A stretch of DNA of 12,443 nt from an uncultured Eubacteriales bacterium (GTDB lineage Bacteria > Bacillota > Clostridia > Lachnospirales > Anaerotignaceae). The stretch lies in the NCBI GenBank assembly GCA_900546215.1, contig URCD01000069.1, positions 1 to 12,443 of the forward strand, given 5' to 3'. The stretch's first letter is position 1. Every line of letters starts with the position of its first letter. Made by a program: the position numbers and the translations under genes. The notes beneath the pieces are model-generated. The model did not search any database and was not told the DNA's origin. It saw only the letters and a list, made by a program, of their open reading frames with translations. Below are positions 1-6,929 of the stretch, piece by piece.

Positions 1-10
1 TAACGGAGGC

Positions 11-89
11 GTTGCCCGAAAGGGTTGGGGCGCAGGGGAAGGGACAACGGGCTTCGCAACTCTGAGTGGTCCCTTCCCCGCATGGGCAA
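11..89. repeat. GC-rich inverted-repeat element with G-quadruplex motif
   Basis: An 11-base arm at 35-45 (GGGGAAGGGAC) is the exact reverse complement of 69-79. Outside it, TTGCCC (12-17) pairs with GGGCAA (84-89), and CCC-GAAA-GGG at 15-24 forms a small GNRA-type hairpin. The plus strand at 22-43 has four G-tracts (GGG, GGGG, GGGG, GGG) separated by 2, 4 and 2 bases, which fits the canonical G-quadruplex pattern. The composition is far more GC-rich than the other intergenic DNA here. It could be part of a dispersed repeat, a structured RNA, or the end of something beyond the left edge. I recognise no family. Confidence 0.55.
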
Positions 90-185
90 TAAATTAATCT
101 TCTGAGATGCCCCTCCCTGTATGTGCAATAATCTTGTATTTTGTATTAAGGCGTATTAAGGCATCCCCCCTCGCAAAGACAATAA
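61..185. repeat. Three imperfect direct repeats
   Basis: A C-tract followed by a short variable stretch and CAATAA appears at 71-92, 110-131 and 165-185. The first two copies are the most alike: each begins TCTGAG (61 and 101) and continues through the C-tract to CAATAA. The third copy is degenerate and lacks the TCTGAG start. Between the second and third copies lies the tandem 10-mer at 143-162. The spacing is irregular (39 and about 55 bases) and there are no uniform spacers, so this is not a CRISPR. No gene is visible in bases 1-185. Confidence 0.45.
143..162. repeat. Tandem 10-mer, two exact copies
   Basis: GTATTAAGGC occurs twice without a gap (143-152 and 153-162). It lies between the second and third C-tract repeats of the left-edge element and may reflect slippage. 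Confidence 0.6.
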
Positions 186-216
186 AAAGCGCATGCAGAT
201 AATCTGCATGCGCTTT
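183..216 (-). terminator. Rho-independent terminator of leuS
   Basis: A perfect 14-bp stem is formed by 186-199 and 203-216, with a 3-base loop. On the minus strand it is followed by a short T-rich run. It starts 5 bases past the leuS stop codon, so it is assigned as the leuS terminator. Confidence 0.85.
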
Positions 217-221
217 AATTA

Positions 222-2633
222 TTACTTAACTACTATATTTATTATCTTTCCAGGAACATAAATTTCCTTAACAATTGTCTTGCCTTCAAGTCTTGAAGCA
301 ATGGCTTCCTTTGCTTTTGCAAGGGCACTGTCCTTTTCCTCGTCCTTGGCAATCTTTATGCTCTCCCTAACCTTACCGTTAAGCTGCACAGCCATTACAA
401 TTGTATTCTCAACAAGCTTGCTTTCATCGCACGTAGGCCATTTAGCCTCAAATACACTTGTCTCATGGCCAAGTCCATGCCACATTTCCTCCGCAATATG
501 CGGTGTAAACGGTGCAAGAAGAATTATCAGGGTTTCAATGGATTCCTTATCAATTCCGTTGTTTTTCTTGGCCTCATCTATCATTTTATTCGTATATTCC
601 ATAAATCCGCTGACAACGGTATTCATTGTAAGCGCGTTAAGCCTTGAGTCAATTTCCTTTATAAGCTTATTCTTGATAAATTCGCTTTCCTCTGTAGGTG
701 CAGCGGGCTTATTTTTATATTCATCATAGAATTTCCAAACCTTATTAAGGTAACGGAATACACCGTCAATTCCTCTGTCGTCCCACTCCGAATCAAGTTC
801 GGGAGGGCCAACAAAAAGCTCATACATACGGAGTGAGTCGCAGCCGTATTTTGCAACAAGCTCATCAGGCGAAACCACATTTCCCTTAGACTTGCTCATC
901 TTAGCTCCGTCCTTATTAATCATGCCCTGATTGAACAGCCTGTGGAAGGGTTCCTCAAACTCCACTACGCCGATGTCATAAAGGAACTTTGTATAAAACC
1001 TTGCATAAAGCAGATGGAGAACGGCATGCTCAATTCCTCCGACGTAAAGGTCTACAGGAGCGTACTTTCTGAGGTTTTCTTTGCTTGCAAGCTCTTTATC
1101 ATTATGAGGGTCCGTATAGCGGAGGAAATACCAGCTTGAACCAGCCCACTGAGGCATTGTATTTGTCTCACGCTTAGCAGGCGCCCCACATACAGGGCAA
1201 GTTGTATTTACCCAGCTGTCAATTGCTGACAGAGGTGACTCCCCTGTATCAGTCGGCTGATAGCTTTCAACCTCCGGGAGAAGCACCGGAAGCTGGTCTT
1301 CAGGCACCGGAACAGCTCCGCAGTGAGGGCAGTGTATAATTGGAATAGGCTCTCCCCAATATCTCTGTCTTGAGAATACCCAGTCACGAAGCTTATAGTT
1401 AACAGTCTTTTTGCCAATTCCCATTTCCTCAAGCATGTGAGGAGCTTTCTGCTTTGCTTCAAACGCCGTCATACCGTCAAAAAGCGGTGAATTAACAATA
1501 ACGCCGTCGCCCGCATAAGCCTCTGTAAGCTCTTTTTCTTCCTGTCCTTCAGGTCTTATAACCTCAACGATATCGAGGCCGAATTTCTTAGCGAAATCAA
1601 AGTCACGCTGGTCATGGGCGGGTACGCACATAATTGCTCCTGTACCGTAATCAGCAAGAACGTAATCTGATACCCATATGGGGATTTCTTTTTTATTAAG
1701 CGGATTTACAGCATAGCTTCCTGTAAACACGCCTGTCTTTTCTCTGTCCGACATACGGTCAACAGATGATTTAGTGGAGGCGGCATAGCAGTAGGCTTCC
1801 ATAGCTTCCCTGTTTTCGTCCGTAGTAATCTCTTTAACATATCTATGCTCAGGTGAAATTACCATAAATGTTGCGCCGTAAAGAGTATCGGGACGTGTTG
1901 TATACACAACAAGCTCCTTATCGGAACCAACGACCTTAAACGCTACCTCGGCGCCATAGCTTCTGCCTATCCAGTCAGTCTGCATTTTCTTAACCTTATC
2001 AGGCCAGTCAAGCTGGTTAAGGTCATCAAGAAGCCTGTCTGCGTAGGCTGTTATTTTAAGCATCCACTGGCGAAGATTTTTCTTTGTTACCTGGGAGCCG
2101 CAGCGCTCACATACGCCGTTTGTAGCTTCCTCGTTTGCAAGCACGCATTTACAGCTTGGGCACCAGTTAAGGGGCATTTCCTTTTCATAGGCAAGGCCTT
2201 TTTTGAACATCTGAACAAATATCCACTGTGTCCATTTATAGAATTTGGGGTCGGTTGTGTTTACTTCCTTATCCCAGTCATATATAGCGCTTATCTCATG
2301 GAGCTGGCGCTTAACGTTTGCTATGTTTTCCGCTGTTGAAATAGCCGGATGTATATTATGGCTTATTGCAAAATTTTCAGCGGGAAGGCCGAATGCGTCC
2401 CAGCCCATAGGATGAAGCACATAATAGCCCTGAAGTATTTTATAACGGCTTATAACGTCGCTTAAAACATATCCTCTCCAATGGCCTACATGAAGGCCTG
2501 TGCCTGAAGGATATGGGAACATATCGAGACAGTAATAATTAGGCTTGCCTGGCTTTTCTGTATTAATGGGCTTCTTTTCCCATTCGGCGCGCCACTTTTT
2601 CTCAATTTCACGAAATTCATAACGTGAACTCAT
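222..2633 (-). CDS. leuS: Leucyl-tRNA synthetase
   Basis: Class I aminoacyl-tRNA synthetase that charges tRNA-Leu in the cytoplasm. The 803 residues are normal length for a bacterial LeuRS. The HIGH-type motif is HVGH at 48-51 and the KMSKS loop is at 578-582. Two Cys pairs (C158/C161 and C175/C178) form a zinc-knuckle-like module, and two further pairs are at C435/C438 and C479/C482. The CP1 editing domain shows TTRPDT at 245-250 and the GTGAIMCVPAHDQRD stretch at 330-344, whose conserved Asp supports post-transfer editing of mischarged tRNA. The C-terminal anticodon-binding domain is complete. The ATG at 2633 follows a strong AGGAGG site at 2641-2646. The gene stands alone behind a leucine T-box leader and ends in its own terminator, so it is expected to rise when tRNA-Leu is uncharged. 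Confidence 0.97.
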   Translation of the reverse strand: MSSRYEFREIEKKWRAEWEKKPINTEKPGKPNYYCLDMFPYPSGTGLHVGHWRGYVLSDVISRYKILQGYYVLHPMGWDAFGLPAENFAISHNIHPAISTAENIANVKRQLHEISAIYDWDKEVNTTDPKFYKWTQWIFVQMFKKGLAYEKEMPLNWCPSCKCVLANEEATNGVCERCGSQVTKKNLRQWMLKITAYADRLLDDLNQLDWPDKVKKMQTDWIGRSYGAEVAFKVVGSDKELVVYTTRPDTLYGATFMVISPEHRYVKEITTDENREAMEAYCYAASTKSSVDRMSDREKTGVFTGSYAVNPLNKKEIPIWVSDYVLADYGTGAIMCVPAHDQRDFDFAKKFGLDIVEVIRPEGQEEKELTEAYAGDGVIVNSPLFDGMTAFEAKQKAPHMLEEMGIGKKTVNYKLRDWVFSRQRYWGEPIPIIHCPHCGAVPVPEDQLPVLLPEVESYQPTDTGESPLSAIDSWVNTTCPVCGAPAKRETNTMPQWAGSSWYFLRYTDPHNDKELASKENLRKYAPVDLYVGGIEHAVLHLLYARFYTKFLYDIGVVEFEEPFHRLFNQGMINKDGAKMSKSKGNVVSPDELVAKYGCDSLRMYELFVGPPELDSEWDDRGIDGVFRYLNKVWKFYDEYKNKPAAPTEESEFIKNKLIKEIDSRLNALTMNTVVSGFMEYTNKMIDEAKKNNGIDKESIETLIILLAPFTPHIAEEMWHGLGHETSVFEAKWPTCDESKLVENTIVMAVQLNGKVRESIKIAKDEEKDSALAKAKEAIASRLEGKTIVKEIYVPGKIINIVVK

Positions 2634-2675
2634 TTGAATAACCTCCTAAAAAATTAATTAAGTACATCCGTACAT

Positions 2676-2707
2676 AAAAAAACCCCTCATCTCGTTAGAG
2701 ACGAAGG
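2676..2707 (-). terminator. T-box attenuator terminator
   Basis: On the minus strand CCTTCGTCTC (2707-2698) pairs with GAGATGAGGG over ten positions, including G-U pairs, and is followed by seven Ts. It lies directly downstream of the T-box motif and 43 bases before the leuS start, as expected for the terminator form of the riboswitch. Confidence 0.85.
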
Positions 2708-2895
2708 ATATCTTCGCGTTACCACTCTAGTTTACCGTACAAGACGATACACCTCTTACGTCCTTAACGCGGTGCATACGCCGTAGCCTACTGCTGTTTC
2801 AGCTCGGAACTCAAAGGCGAGTTCAATAAAACCTCCATACCGCCTCGCACCACCCGGCGGCTCTCTGAAAAGGCTGATTTACCTACTTTTCCTTA
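2676..2895 (-). promoter_or_regulatory. T-box leader (leucine, CUC specifier) upstream of leuS
   Basis: On the minus strand the leader has, in order: Stem I with an AGAGAG segment and a CCGCC/GGCGG arm carrying a GGTG-containing loop, a specifier region reading GAA-CTC-GCCT-TTGAG, the T-box motif AGAGTGGTAACGCG (2715-2728), and a terminator hairpin. The specifier triplet CTC (2819-2821) has the same spacing to TTGAG as the glycine codon in the B. subtilis glyQS leader, and it matches the leucyl-tRNA synthetase downstream. By family knowledge, uncharged tRNA-Leu pairs with the specifier and the T-box bulge and stabilises the antiterminator. The 5' boundary is approximate. Confidence 0.93.
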
Positions 2896-3021
2896 TCACA
2901 GTTTTTATTTATATACTGGTATAGGTTATCACATTGTGACATAAATTTCAAGATAATTTTAATCTCATACCATCAATTATTTACAATTTATTTATAAATT
3001 AAACCATTTACGGCGTTTTTA
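2896..3021. other. AT-rich intergenic region upstream of the leuS leader
   Basis: No gene is visible. The leuS promoter must lie here on the minus strand. The best candidate is TTGAAA, a 17-base gap, then TAACCT, which is weak at -10. The spacer holds a TCACA-T-TGTGA palindrome (2929-2939) that could be an operator or chance. Confidence 0.3.
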
Positions 3022-3058
3022 AAATAAAAAGAGGGCTGATATAAATTCAGCCCTTTTA
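3022..3058 (-). terminator. Terminator of the flavodoxin/ferredoxin gene
   Basis: AGGGCTGA (3032-3039) and TCAGCCCT (3047-3054) form a perfect 8-bp stem with a 7-base loop. On the minus strand a C is followed by TTTTTATTTT. It lies just past the stop codon at 3071. Confidence 0.85.
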
Positions 3059-3070
3059 TGTATGTTTAAA

Positions 3071-3889
3071 TTAATAGAAAATCTCGTCCTCTGCCCTTCT
3101 TACGCCGTACATTTCCTCAAGCTCAGTTTTATGGTATACAAAGCCTTCATCGTCAATGTATTTTGCTCCCATTGGACACATTTTTATGCACTTGCAGCAT
3201 TTCATACATGTACCCGGGACCTGTGAAACATCATTGGGGTCAATAGCTCCTAACGGACAGTTTGCCGCACAGAAGCCGCAATTAATGCAGTTGTCATTTG
3301 TTTTAGGTTTTACCTTACGGATATCAATACCGTTTCCGTTTCTGTCTCTTGGTGTATAGTAAGGTCTGATTGGGTCTTCACCCTTTACATATACGGGTTC
3401 TTTATTAATATTTCCGCTTATGACCTTTTCAGCAATTTTATCAACAAACTGAGCGGCTATAGCCATATCGTCCTCGTCAGGCCTTCCCTGTCCCAGTGTT
3501 GTAGAGAATGAATGCTCTCCTACAAACGCGCCTCCCGCTATTGTATGGAAACCATCCTTTTCCATTATGTTTCTAAGCTCTATAAGGGCGTCGTCAAAAT
3601 TTCTGTTTCCAAATAAAACAACAGGGATTCCGTATGCTCCGTTTCCCTCAACTGTATCAAGATATTTCAAAAGAAGATTTGGTACACGTCCTGCTATAAC
3701 CGGGGTTCCTAATACTACTATATTATCCTTACCGTAAACTTTTGGTTCCTTTCTTGTGCCTGGAAGTGTGAAATCAAAGGGTTCATATTCGCAGTCAAGT
3801 TTTTTAGCCAGCTCGGAAGCTATGTATGTAACCATCTTTTTCGTAGTTCCTGTTCCGCTGAAATACATTCCATATACCTTTTTTGACAT
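3071..3889 (-). CDS. EFR1-type flavodoxin/ferredoxin fusion protein
   Basis: A 272-residue cytoplasmic electron-transfer protein with two domains. Residues 1-160 are flavodoxin-like: the FMN phosphate-binding loop is YFSGTGTTKK (9-18) and a second conserved strand carries VVLGTPVIAGRVP (58-70). Residues 200-245 form a bacterial 2x[4Fe-4S] ferredoxin domain, with C201/C204/C207/C211 followed by Pro and C228/C231/C234/C238 followed by Pro. An extra Cys is at 232. This arrangement matches the EFR1 ferrodoxin family, common in anaerobic Firmicutes. Its physiological partner is not known to me. The ATG at 3889 is preceded by GAGGTG. The gene is monocistronic and diverges from the malate/lactate dehydrogenase gene, which may or may not mean shared control. 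Confidence 0.9.
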   Translation of the reverse strand: MSKKVYGMYFSGTGTTKKMVTYIASELAKKLDCEYEPFDFTLPGTRKEPKVYGKDNIVVLGTPVIAGRVPNLLLKYLDTVEGNGAYGIPVVLFGNRNFDDALIELRNIMEKDGFHTIAGGAFVGEHSFSTTLGQGRPDEDDMAIAAQFVDKIAEKVISGNINKEPVYVKGEDPIRPYYTPRDRNGNGIDIRKVKPKTNDNCINCGFCAANCPLGAIDPNDVSQVPGTCMKCCKCIKMCPMGAKYIDDEGFVYHKTELEEMYGVRRAEDEIFY

Positions 3890-3924
3890 TTAATTCACCT
3901 CATAAATTATTTTAAAGTTATATA

Positions 3925-3953
3925 ATTATACAATAATTCGTTATTATCCGCAA
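3925..3953 (-). promoter_or_regulatory. Sigma-A-type promoter of the flavodoxin/ferredoxin gene
   Basis: On the minus strand a consensus -10 TATAAT (3930-3925) is preceded by exactly 17 bases and a partial -35 TTGCGG (3953-3948). The distance to the ATG at 3889 gives a short leader. Confidence 0.6.
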
Positions 3954-3981
3954 TAGAAATGCATACACATGAAATTTATTG

Positions 3982-4010
3982 TTGAATATAGACGTAAATT
4001 ACTGTAAAAT
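3982..4010 (+). promoter_or_regulatory. Sigma-A-type promoter of the dehydrogenase gene
   Basis: TTGAAT (3982-3987), a 17-base spacer, and TAAAAT (4005-4010). Transcription would begin near 4017, leaving a leader of about 80 bases that contains the inverted repeat at 4028-4071. Confidence 0.65.
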
Positions 4011-4027
4011 ACTTTTAATTGCTACAA

Positions 4028-4071
4028 ACCATGCAGTAAAAATATCACATTGCAGCTATCACTTGCATGGT
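4028..4071 (+). repeat. Inverted repeat in the leader of the dehydrogenase gene
   Basis: ACCATGCA (4028-4035) is the exact reverse complement of TGCATGGT (4064-4071), separated by 28 bases. It sits between the predicted transcription start and the ribosome binding site at 4086-4092. No T-run follows, so it is not a terminator. It could be an operator pair or a long-range RNA stem. Confidence 0.45.
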
Positions 4072-4099
4072 CACTTTTAATTTTCGGGAGGTATATACC

Positions 4100-5194
4100 A
4101 TGGCTTATGTTACATTTAAATATGAAGCCTTAAAAAATTTTTCCCATGAGGTTTTTCAAAAAATGGGATATTCAAAAGAAGAGGCTGAAATTATTACCGA
4201 TGTTCTTCTTACAAGCGACCTTTACGGTATAGAGTCACACGGAATGCAGAGAATGGTCCGTTACTATAAAAGCATTAAAAACGGCCGCTTAGTTATGGGG
4301 GCTGAAAAGGAAGTTGTATTTGAAACTCCAATAAGCGCGGTAATCGACGGTCACGACGGAACAGGACAGCTTTTAGGGCATTACGCTATGAACCTGGCAA
4401 TTGAAAAGGCTAAGAAAAGCGGTATTGGTATAGTAACTGTAAGAAATTCCAATCATTACGGAATTGCAGGCTATTATGCGAAAATGGCATGTAAAGAAGG
4501 ACTTATCGGGTTCTCTACCACAAACAGCGAGGCAATAATGGTACCTACATACGGAAGGCTCGCTATGATAGGCTCAAACCCCTTAGCGATAGCGATGCCT
4601 GCGGAACCCTATGACTTCCTTTTTGATGCCTCTACAACAGTTGTTACAAGAGGAAAGGTTGAGGTATATAATAAAAAAGGAGCTCCACTGCCCGAGGGCT
4701 GGACAGTAAATTCAGAGGGAAACGTAGGAACAGACGCGGCGGATATACTTTCAAGCATTGAACAGAAGAAAGGCGGCGGAATAGTTCCTCTCGGCGGAGT
4801 AACTGAGCTGCTTGGCGGGCATAAGGGCTATGGATACGGAATGGTGGCGGAAATTTTCTCCTCAATCCTTTCAATGGGACTTACTTCAAATCACACAAAT
4901 ATAGGTTCGACAGGCGGAACCTGTCATGGCTTTGCCGCAATCAACCCTAATATCTTCGGTGATCCGGAAGAGATTAAAAAGCATTTTTCAGTATTTCTTC
5001 AGGAACTCCGAGAAGCACCAAAGGCTGAAGGGCAGACAAGAATATATACACACGGCGAAAAAGAAGCGGAAGCAGTTGAAAGAGTGCTTAAAGAAGGAAT
5101 ACCTGTTAACGAAAATACGATTAAAGAAATGCAAACCATATGCGGTGAATATGGAGTCGACATGGAAAGATTCCTTGGGAAAATCGAATTATAA
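4100..5194 (+). CDS. Malate/lactate (type 2 LDH/MDH family) dehydrogenase
   Basis: A 364-residue NAD(P)-dependent 2-hydroxyacid oxidoreductase of the LDH2/MDG family, unrelated in fold to classical Rossmann malate dehydrogenases. Family signatures are SDLYGIESHGMQR (39-51, conserved SHG His), SNHYGIAGYYA (117-127), STTNSEA plus the glycine/proline-rich SNPLAIAMPA (159-168), DASTTVVTRGKV (176-187), PEGW (198-201) and GGHKGYGYGMVAE (239-251). Members reduce oxaloacetate, pyruvate, or related 2-oxoacids such as ureidoglycolate or sulfolactate precursors. The substrate cannot be chosen from sequence here. The ATG at 4100 follows GGGAGG at a good distance. An in-frame ATG at 4067 lacks a binding site and falls within the leader repeat, so it is rejected. 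The gene is monocistronic with its own promoter and terminator. Confidence 0.9.
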   Translation: MAYVTFKYEALKNFSHEVFQKMGYSKEEAEIITDVLLTSDLYGIESHGMQRMVRYYKSIKNGRLVMGAEKEVVFETPISAVIDGHDGTGQLLGHYAMNLAIEKAKKSGIGIVTVRNSNHYGIAGYYAKMACKEGLIGFSTTNSEAIMVPTYGRLAMIGSNPLAIAMPAEPYDFLFDASTTVVTRGKVEVYNKKGAPLPEGWTVNSEGNVGTDAADILSSIEQKKGGGIVPLGGVTELLGGHKGYGYGMVAEIFSSILSMGLTSNHTNIGSTGGTCHGFAAINPNIFGDPEEIKKHFSVFLQELREAPKAEGQTRIYTHGEKEAEAVERVLKEGIPVNENTIKEMQTICGEYGVDMERFLGKIEL

Positions 5195-5196
5195 TA

Positions 5197-5228
5197 AAAT
5201 AACGGCACACTGTAGTGTGCCGTTATTT
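5197..5228. terminator. Bidirectional terminator between convergent genes
   Basis: AAATAACGGCACAC (5197-5210) and its exact complement (5215-5228) form a 14-bp stem with a TGTA loop. T-rich DNA flanks it on the plus side and A-rich DNA on the other, so it can stop transcription from both directions. It serves the dehydrogenase gene (stop at 5194) and the DUF3788 gene, whose stop codon begins at 5230. Confidence 0.9.
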
Positions 5229-5659
5229 TATTTCTTTTTGGGCTTTACTCTTACTAAAATAAGCCTCTTAACATCTTCTAAAATATTGTCATCAGTAACA
5301 TTAATCATCAGCCATCTTGCCCCGTTTAAAGAGCCCGCATTGCTATAGACCTCCTGAACATATTTACTTAATGAAGGCAGAAGCAGTTCTGCTTCATCCG
5401 CCTCTTTTCTGCCTATAGTAACAAGGCACGTAAAGCTGTTCTCCTGCGGATATACAGTACATATTGACCTGCTTCCTTTTTTATATTTTACATTCCATCC
5501 TGTTTCAAGAGAACATTTACTGTATTCAATGCTTGGCTGTACTTCATAGGTTCCTTCAATAAAGCTTCTAAGCTCATCCCACAGCGGGCTGTTAATGAAT
5601 TCTCCTATAAGCTCAATCTGCGGCTCTATATCAGGGCTGAATCTATCTTTGCGTTCCAT
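5228..5659 (-). CDS. DUF3788-type protein
   Basis: A 143-residue soluble protein with no signal peptide or membrane segment. It resembles the DUF3788 family by pattern: NSPLWDELRSFIEGTYEVQPSIEYSKCS (23-50), GWNVKYKKGSRSICTVYPQENSFTCLVTIGRKE (54-86), and a C-terminal GARWLMINVTDD plus LEDVKRLI segment (113-133). The family's function is unknown. The ATG at 5659 is preferred over a more upstream in-frame start: GAGGAGG lies just ahead of it and it follows the methyltransferase stop by a single base (TAA-A-ATG), which suggests translational coupling. The upstream start would need a long overlap with the methyltransferase gene. The Lys-rich tail (PKKK) ends at the shared terminator. Confidence 0.75.
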   Translation of the reverse strand: MERKDRFSPDIEPQIELIGEFINSPLWDELRSFIEGTYEVQPSIEYSKCSLETGWNVKYKKGSRSICTVYPQENSFTCLVTIGRKEADEAELLLPSLSKYVQEVYSNAGSLNGARWLMINVTDDNILEDVKRLILVRVKPKKK

Positions 5660-5660
5660 T

Positions 5661-6803
5661 TTACTCCTCCTCTTTTTTCTTAGGCGGTCTTGGGCCATAA
5701 AACTGGTAGTAGTCTATTTTAATTCTACCGTTAAAGAGCTTGCGTTTGGCGCTGGCCTTTTTTCCAAAGAGCTTCTCAAAATATTCCATTGATGTAATTA
5801 CATATGTGGACCATGTGCTATTCTCATGCATTATGCCGCCAAGAGCACGATACATATTTTCTACTTCTTTTACATCTCCCAGACGTTCGCCATAAGGTGG
5901 ATTTGTTATAAGGCAGCCATAGTCTCCATAAAGCTCTGTATCCTGTACGGGCTTAACCTCAAAAGTTATGCAGTCGTCGACTCCTGCCAGTTCTGCATTG
6001 GCTTTTGCAAGTTCTATTGCCGCCGGGTCTATATCGCTTCCATAAATTTCAGGCATACAGTCATAATCAATGGCCTCATAACATTTTCGGCGTTCTTCCT
6101 TCCATAGACTTTCGGGAACTCTCTCCCACTTCTCAGACGCAAAATGCCTGTTTAAACCCGGCGCTATATTTCTTGCGATAAGCGCGGCCTCAATTGGTAT
6201 TGTTCCTGAACCGCAAAACGGGTCAAGAAGTATTCTGTCTTTGTTCCAGTAACTGAGCTCTACCATTGCAGCAGCAAGTGTTTCTTTAAGAGGGGCATCA
6301 AGCGCGTTTGCTCTGTATCCCCTTTTATGCAGTCCTGAACCGCTGGTATCTATGGTAAGTGTAACAACATCCTTTAAAAGTGCAACCTGCACCGTATATT
6401 CAGCTCCGGTTTCGTCAAACCAGTCAACTTCATATTTCTCCTTAAGCTTTTCAACAATAGCTTTTTTTACAATAGCCTGACAGTCAGGCACAGAATGGAG
6501 AGTGCTTTTTACACTTTTGCCAACAACGGTAAATTTTCCGTCAACGGGAATCCAGTCACCCCACGGAAGCGCCTTAGTTCCCTGAAAAAGCTCTTCAAAG
6601 GACATGGCAGTGAATTCTCCCATTTTGACGTATACACGTCCGGCGCAGCGCAGCCAAAGATTAGCCCTTGGTATAGCGCTTTCATCACCCGTAAATTCGA
6701 CACGTCCGTCAAAGGTATGCACATTTTCAAATCCTAAATTTATAATTTCTCTCTTAACACAGGCCTCAAGTCCAAATGTAGTTGTTGCGATGTAATCTAT
6801 CAT
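5661..6803 (-). CDS. THUMP-domain class I SAM-dependent RNA methyltransferase
   Basis: A 380-residue enzyme of the RlmL-N/YpsC type that probably makes N2-methylguanine in rRNA. An N-terminal ferredoxin-like region and THUMP domain occupy about residues 1-155, followed by LHKRGYR (158-164). The Rossmann methyltransferase has a SAM-binding DPFCGSGTIPIEAALIA (194-210), an acidic GSDIDP (255-260) at the end of strand 2, and the catalytic NPPYGERL (301-308), the signature of amino-group methylation of a base. The exact rRNA position cannot be read from sequence. The ATG at 6803 follows TAAGGAG. It is the first gene of a two-gene unit with the DUF3788 gene. The charged tail PRPPKKKEEE overlaps the next gene's ribosome binding site. 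Confidence 0.92.
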   Translation of the reverse strand: MIDYIATTTFGLEACVKREIINLGFENVHTFDGRVEFTGDESAIPRANLWLRCAGRVYVKMGEFTAMSFEELFQGTKALPWGDWIPVDGKFTVVGKSVKSTLHSVPDCQAIVKKAIVEKLKEKYEVDWFDETGAEYTVQVALLKDVVTLTIDTSGSGLHKRGYRANALDAPLKETLAAAMVELSYWNKDRILLDPFCGSGTIPIEAALIARNIAPGLNRHFASEKWERVPESLWKEERRKCYEAIDYDCMPEIYGSDIDPAAIELAKANAELAGVDDCITFEVKPVQDTELYGDYGCLITNPPYGERLGDVKEVENMYRALGGIMHENSTWSTYVITSMEYFEKLFGKKASAKRKLFNGRIKIDYYQFYGPRPPKKKEEE

Positions 6804-6834
6804 AACATTTCTCCTTAGAATTATATGTTCAAAT

Positions 6835-6843
6835 AGTATACCA
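6835..6843 (-). promoter_or_regulatory. Extended -10 promoter of the methyltransferase gene
   Basis: On the minus strand TGGTATACT carries the TGN extension plus TATACT. No good -35 is found 16-18 bases upstream (GGCACA at best), consistent with an extended -10 promoter. Confidence 0.45.
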
Positions 6844-6862
6844 TAAAATTCATCTTTGTGCC

Positions 6863-6891
6863 TTGAAAATGTGATATTTTAAATGTAAAAT
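6863..6891 (+). promoter_or_regulatory. Sigma-A-type promoter of tgt
   Basis: TTGAAA (6863-6868), a 17-base spacer and TAAAAT (6886-6891). The predicted start near 6898 leaves a leader of about 30 bases. Confidence 0.7.
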
Positions 6892-6929
6892 ATAGAGCAG
6901 TACTTAAAATAATGAATTGGAGAAAAATA

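Noticed and set aside
61..185. CRISPR array
   Set aside because: The repeats are degenerate, unevenly spaced, only three, and no cas gene is present.
280..729. Plus-strand reading frame opposite leuS
   Set aside because: It is antisense to the conserved C-terminal part of leuS; the protein resembles nothing and there is no translation signal.
4926..5348. Plus-strand frame overlapping the end of the dehydrogenase gene and the terminator
   Set aside because: It runs through the 14-bp bidirectional hairpin and into the convergent gene; it is an out-of-frame shadow.
6912..6929. Earlier ATG of tgt
   Set aside because: It has no ribosome binding site; TTGGAG lies between it and the better-placed ATG at 6930.
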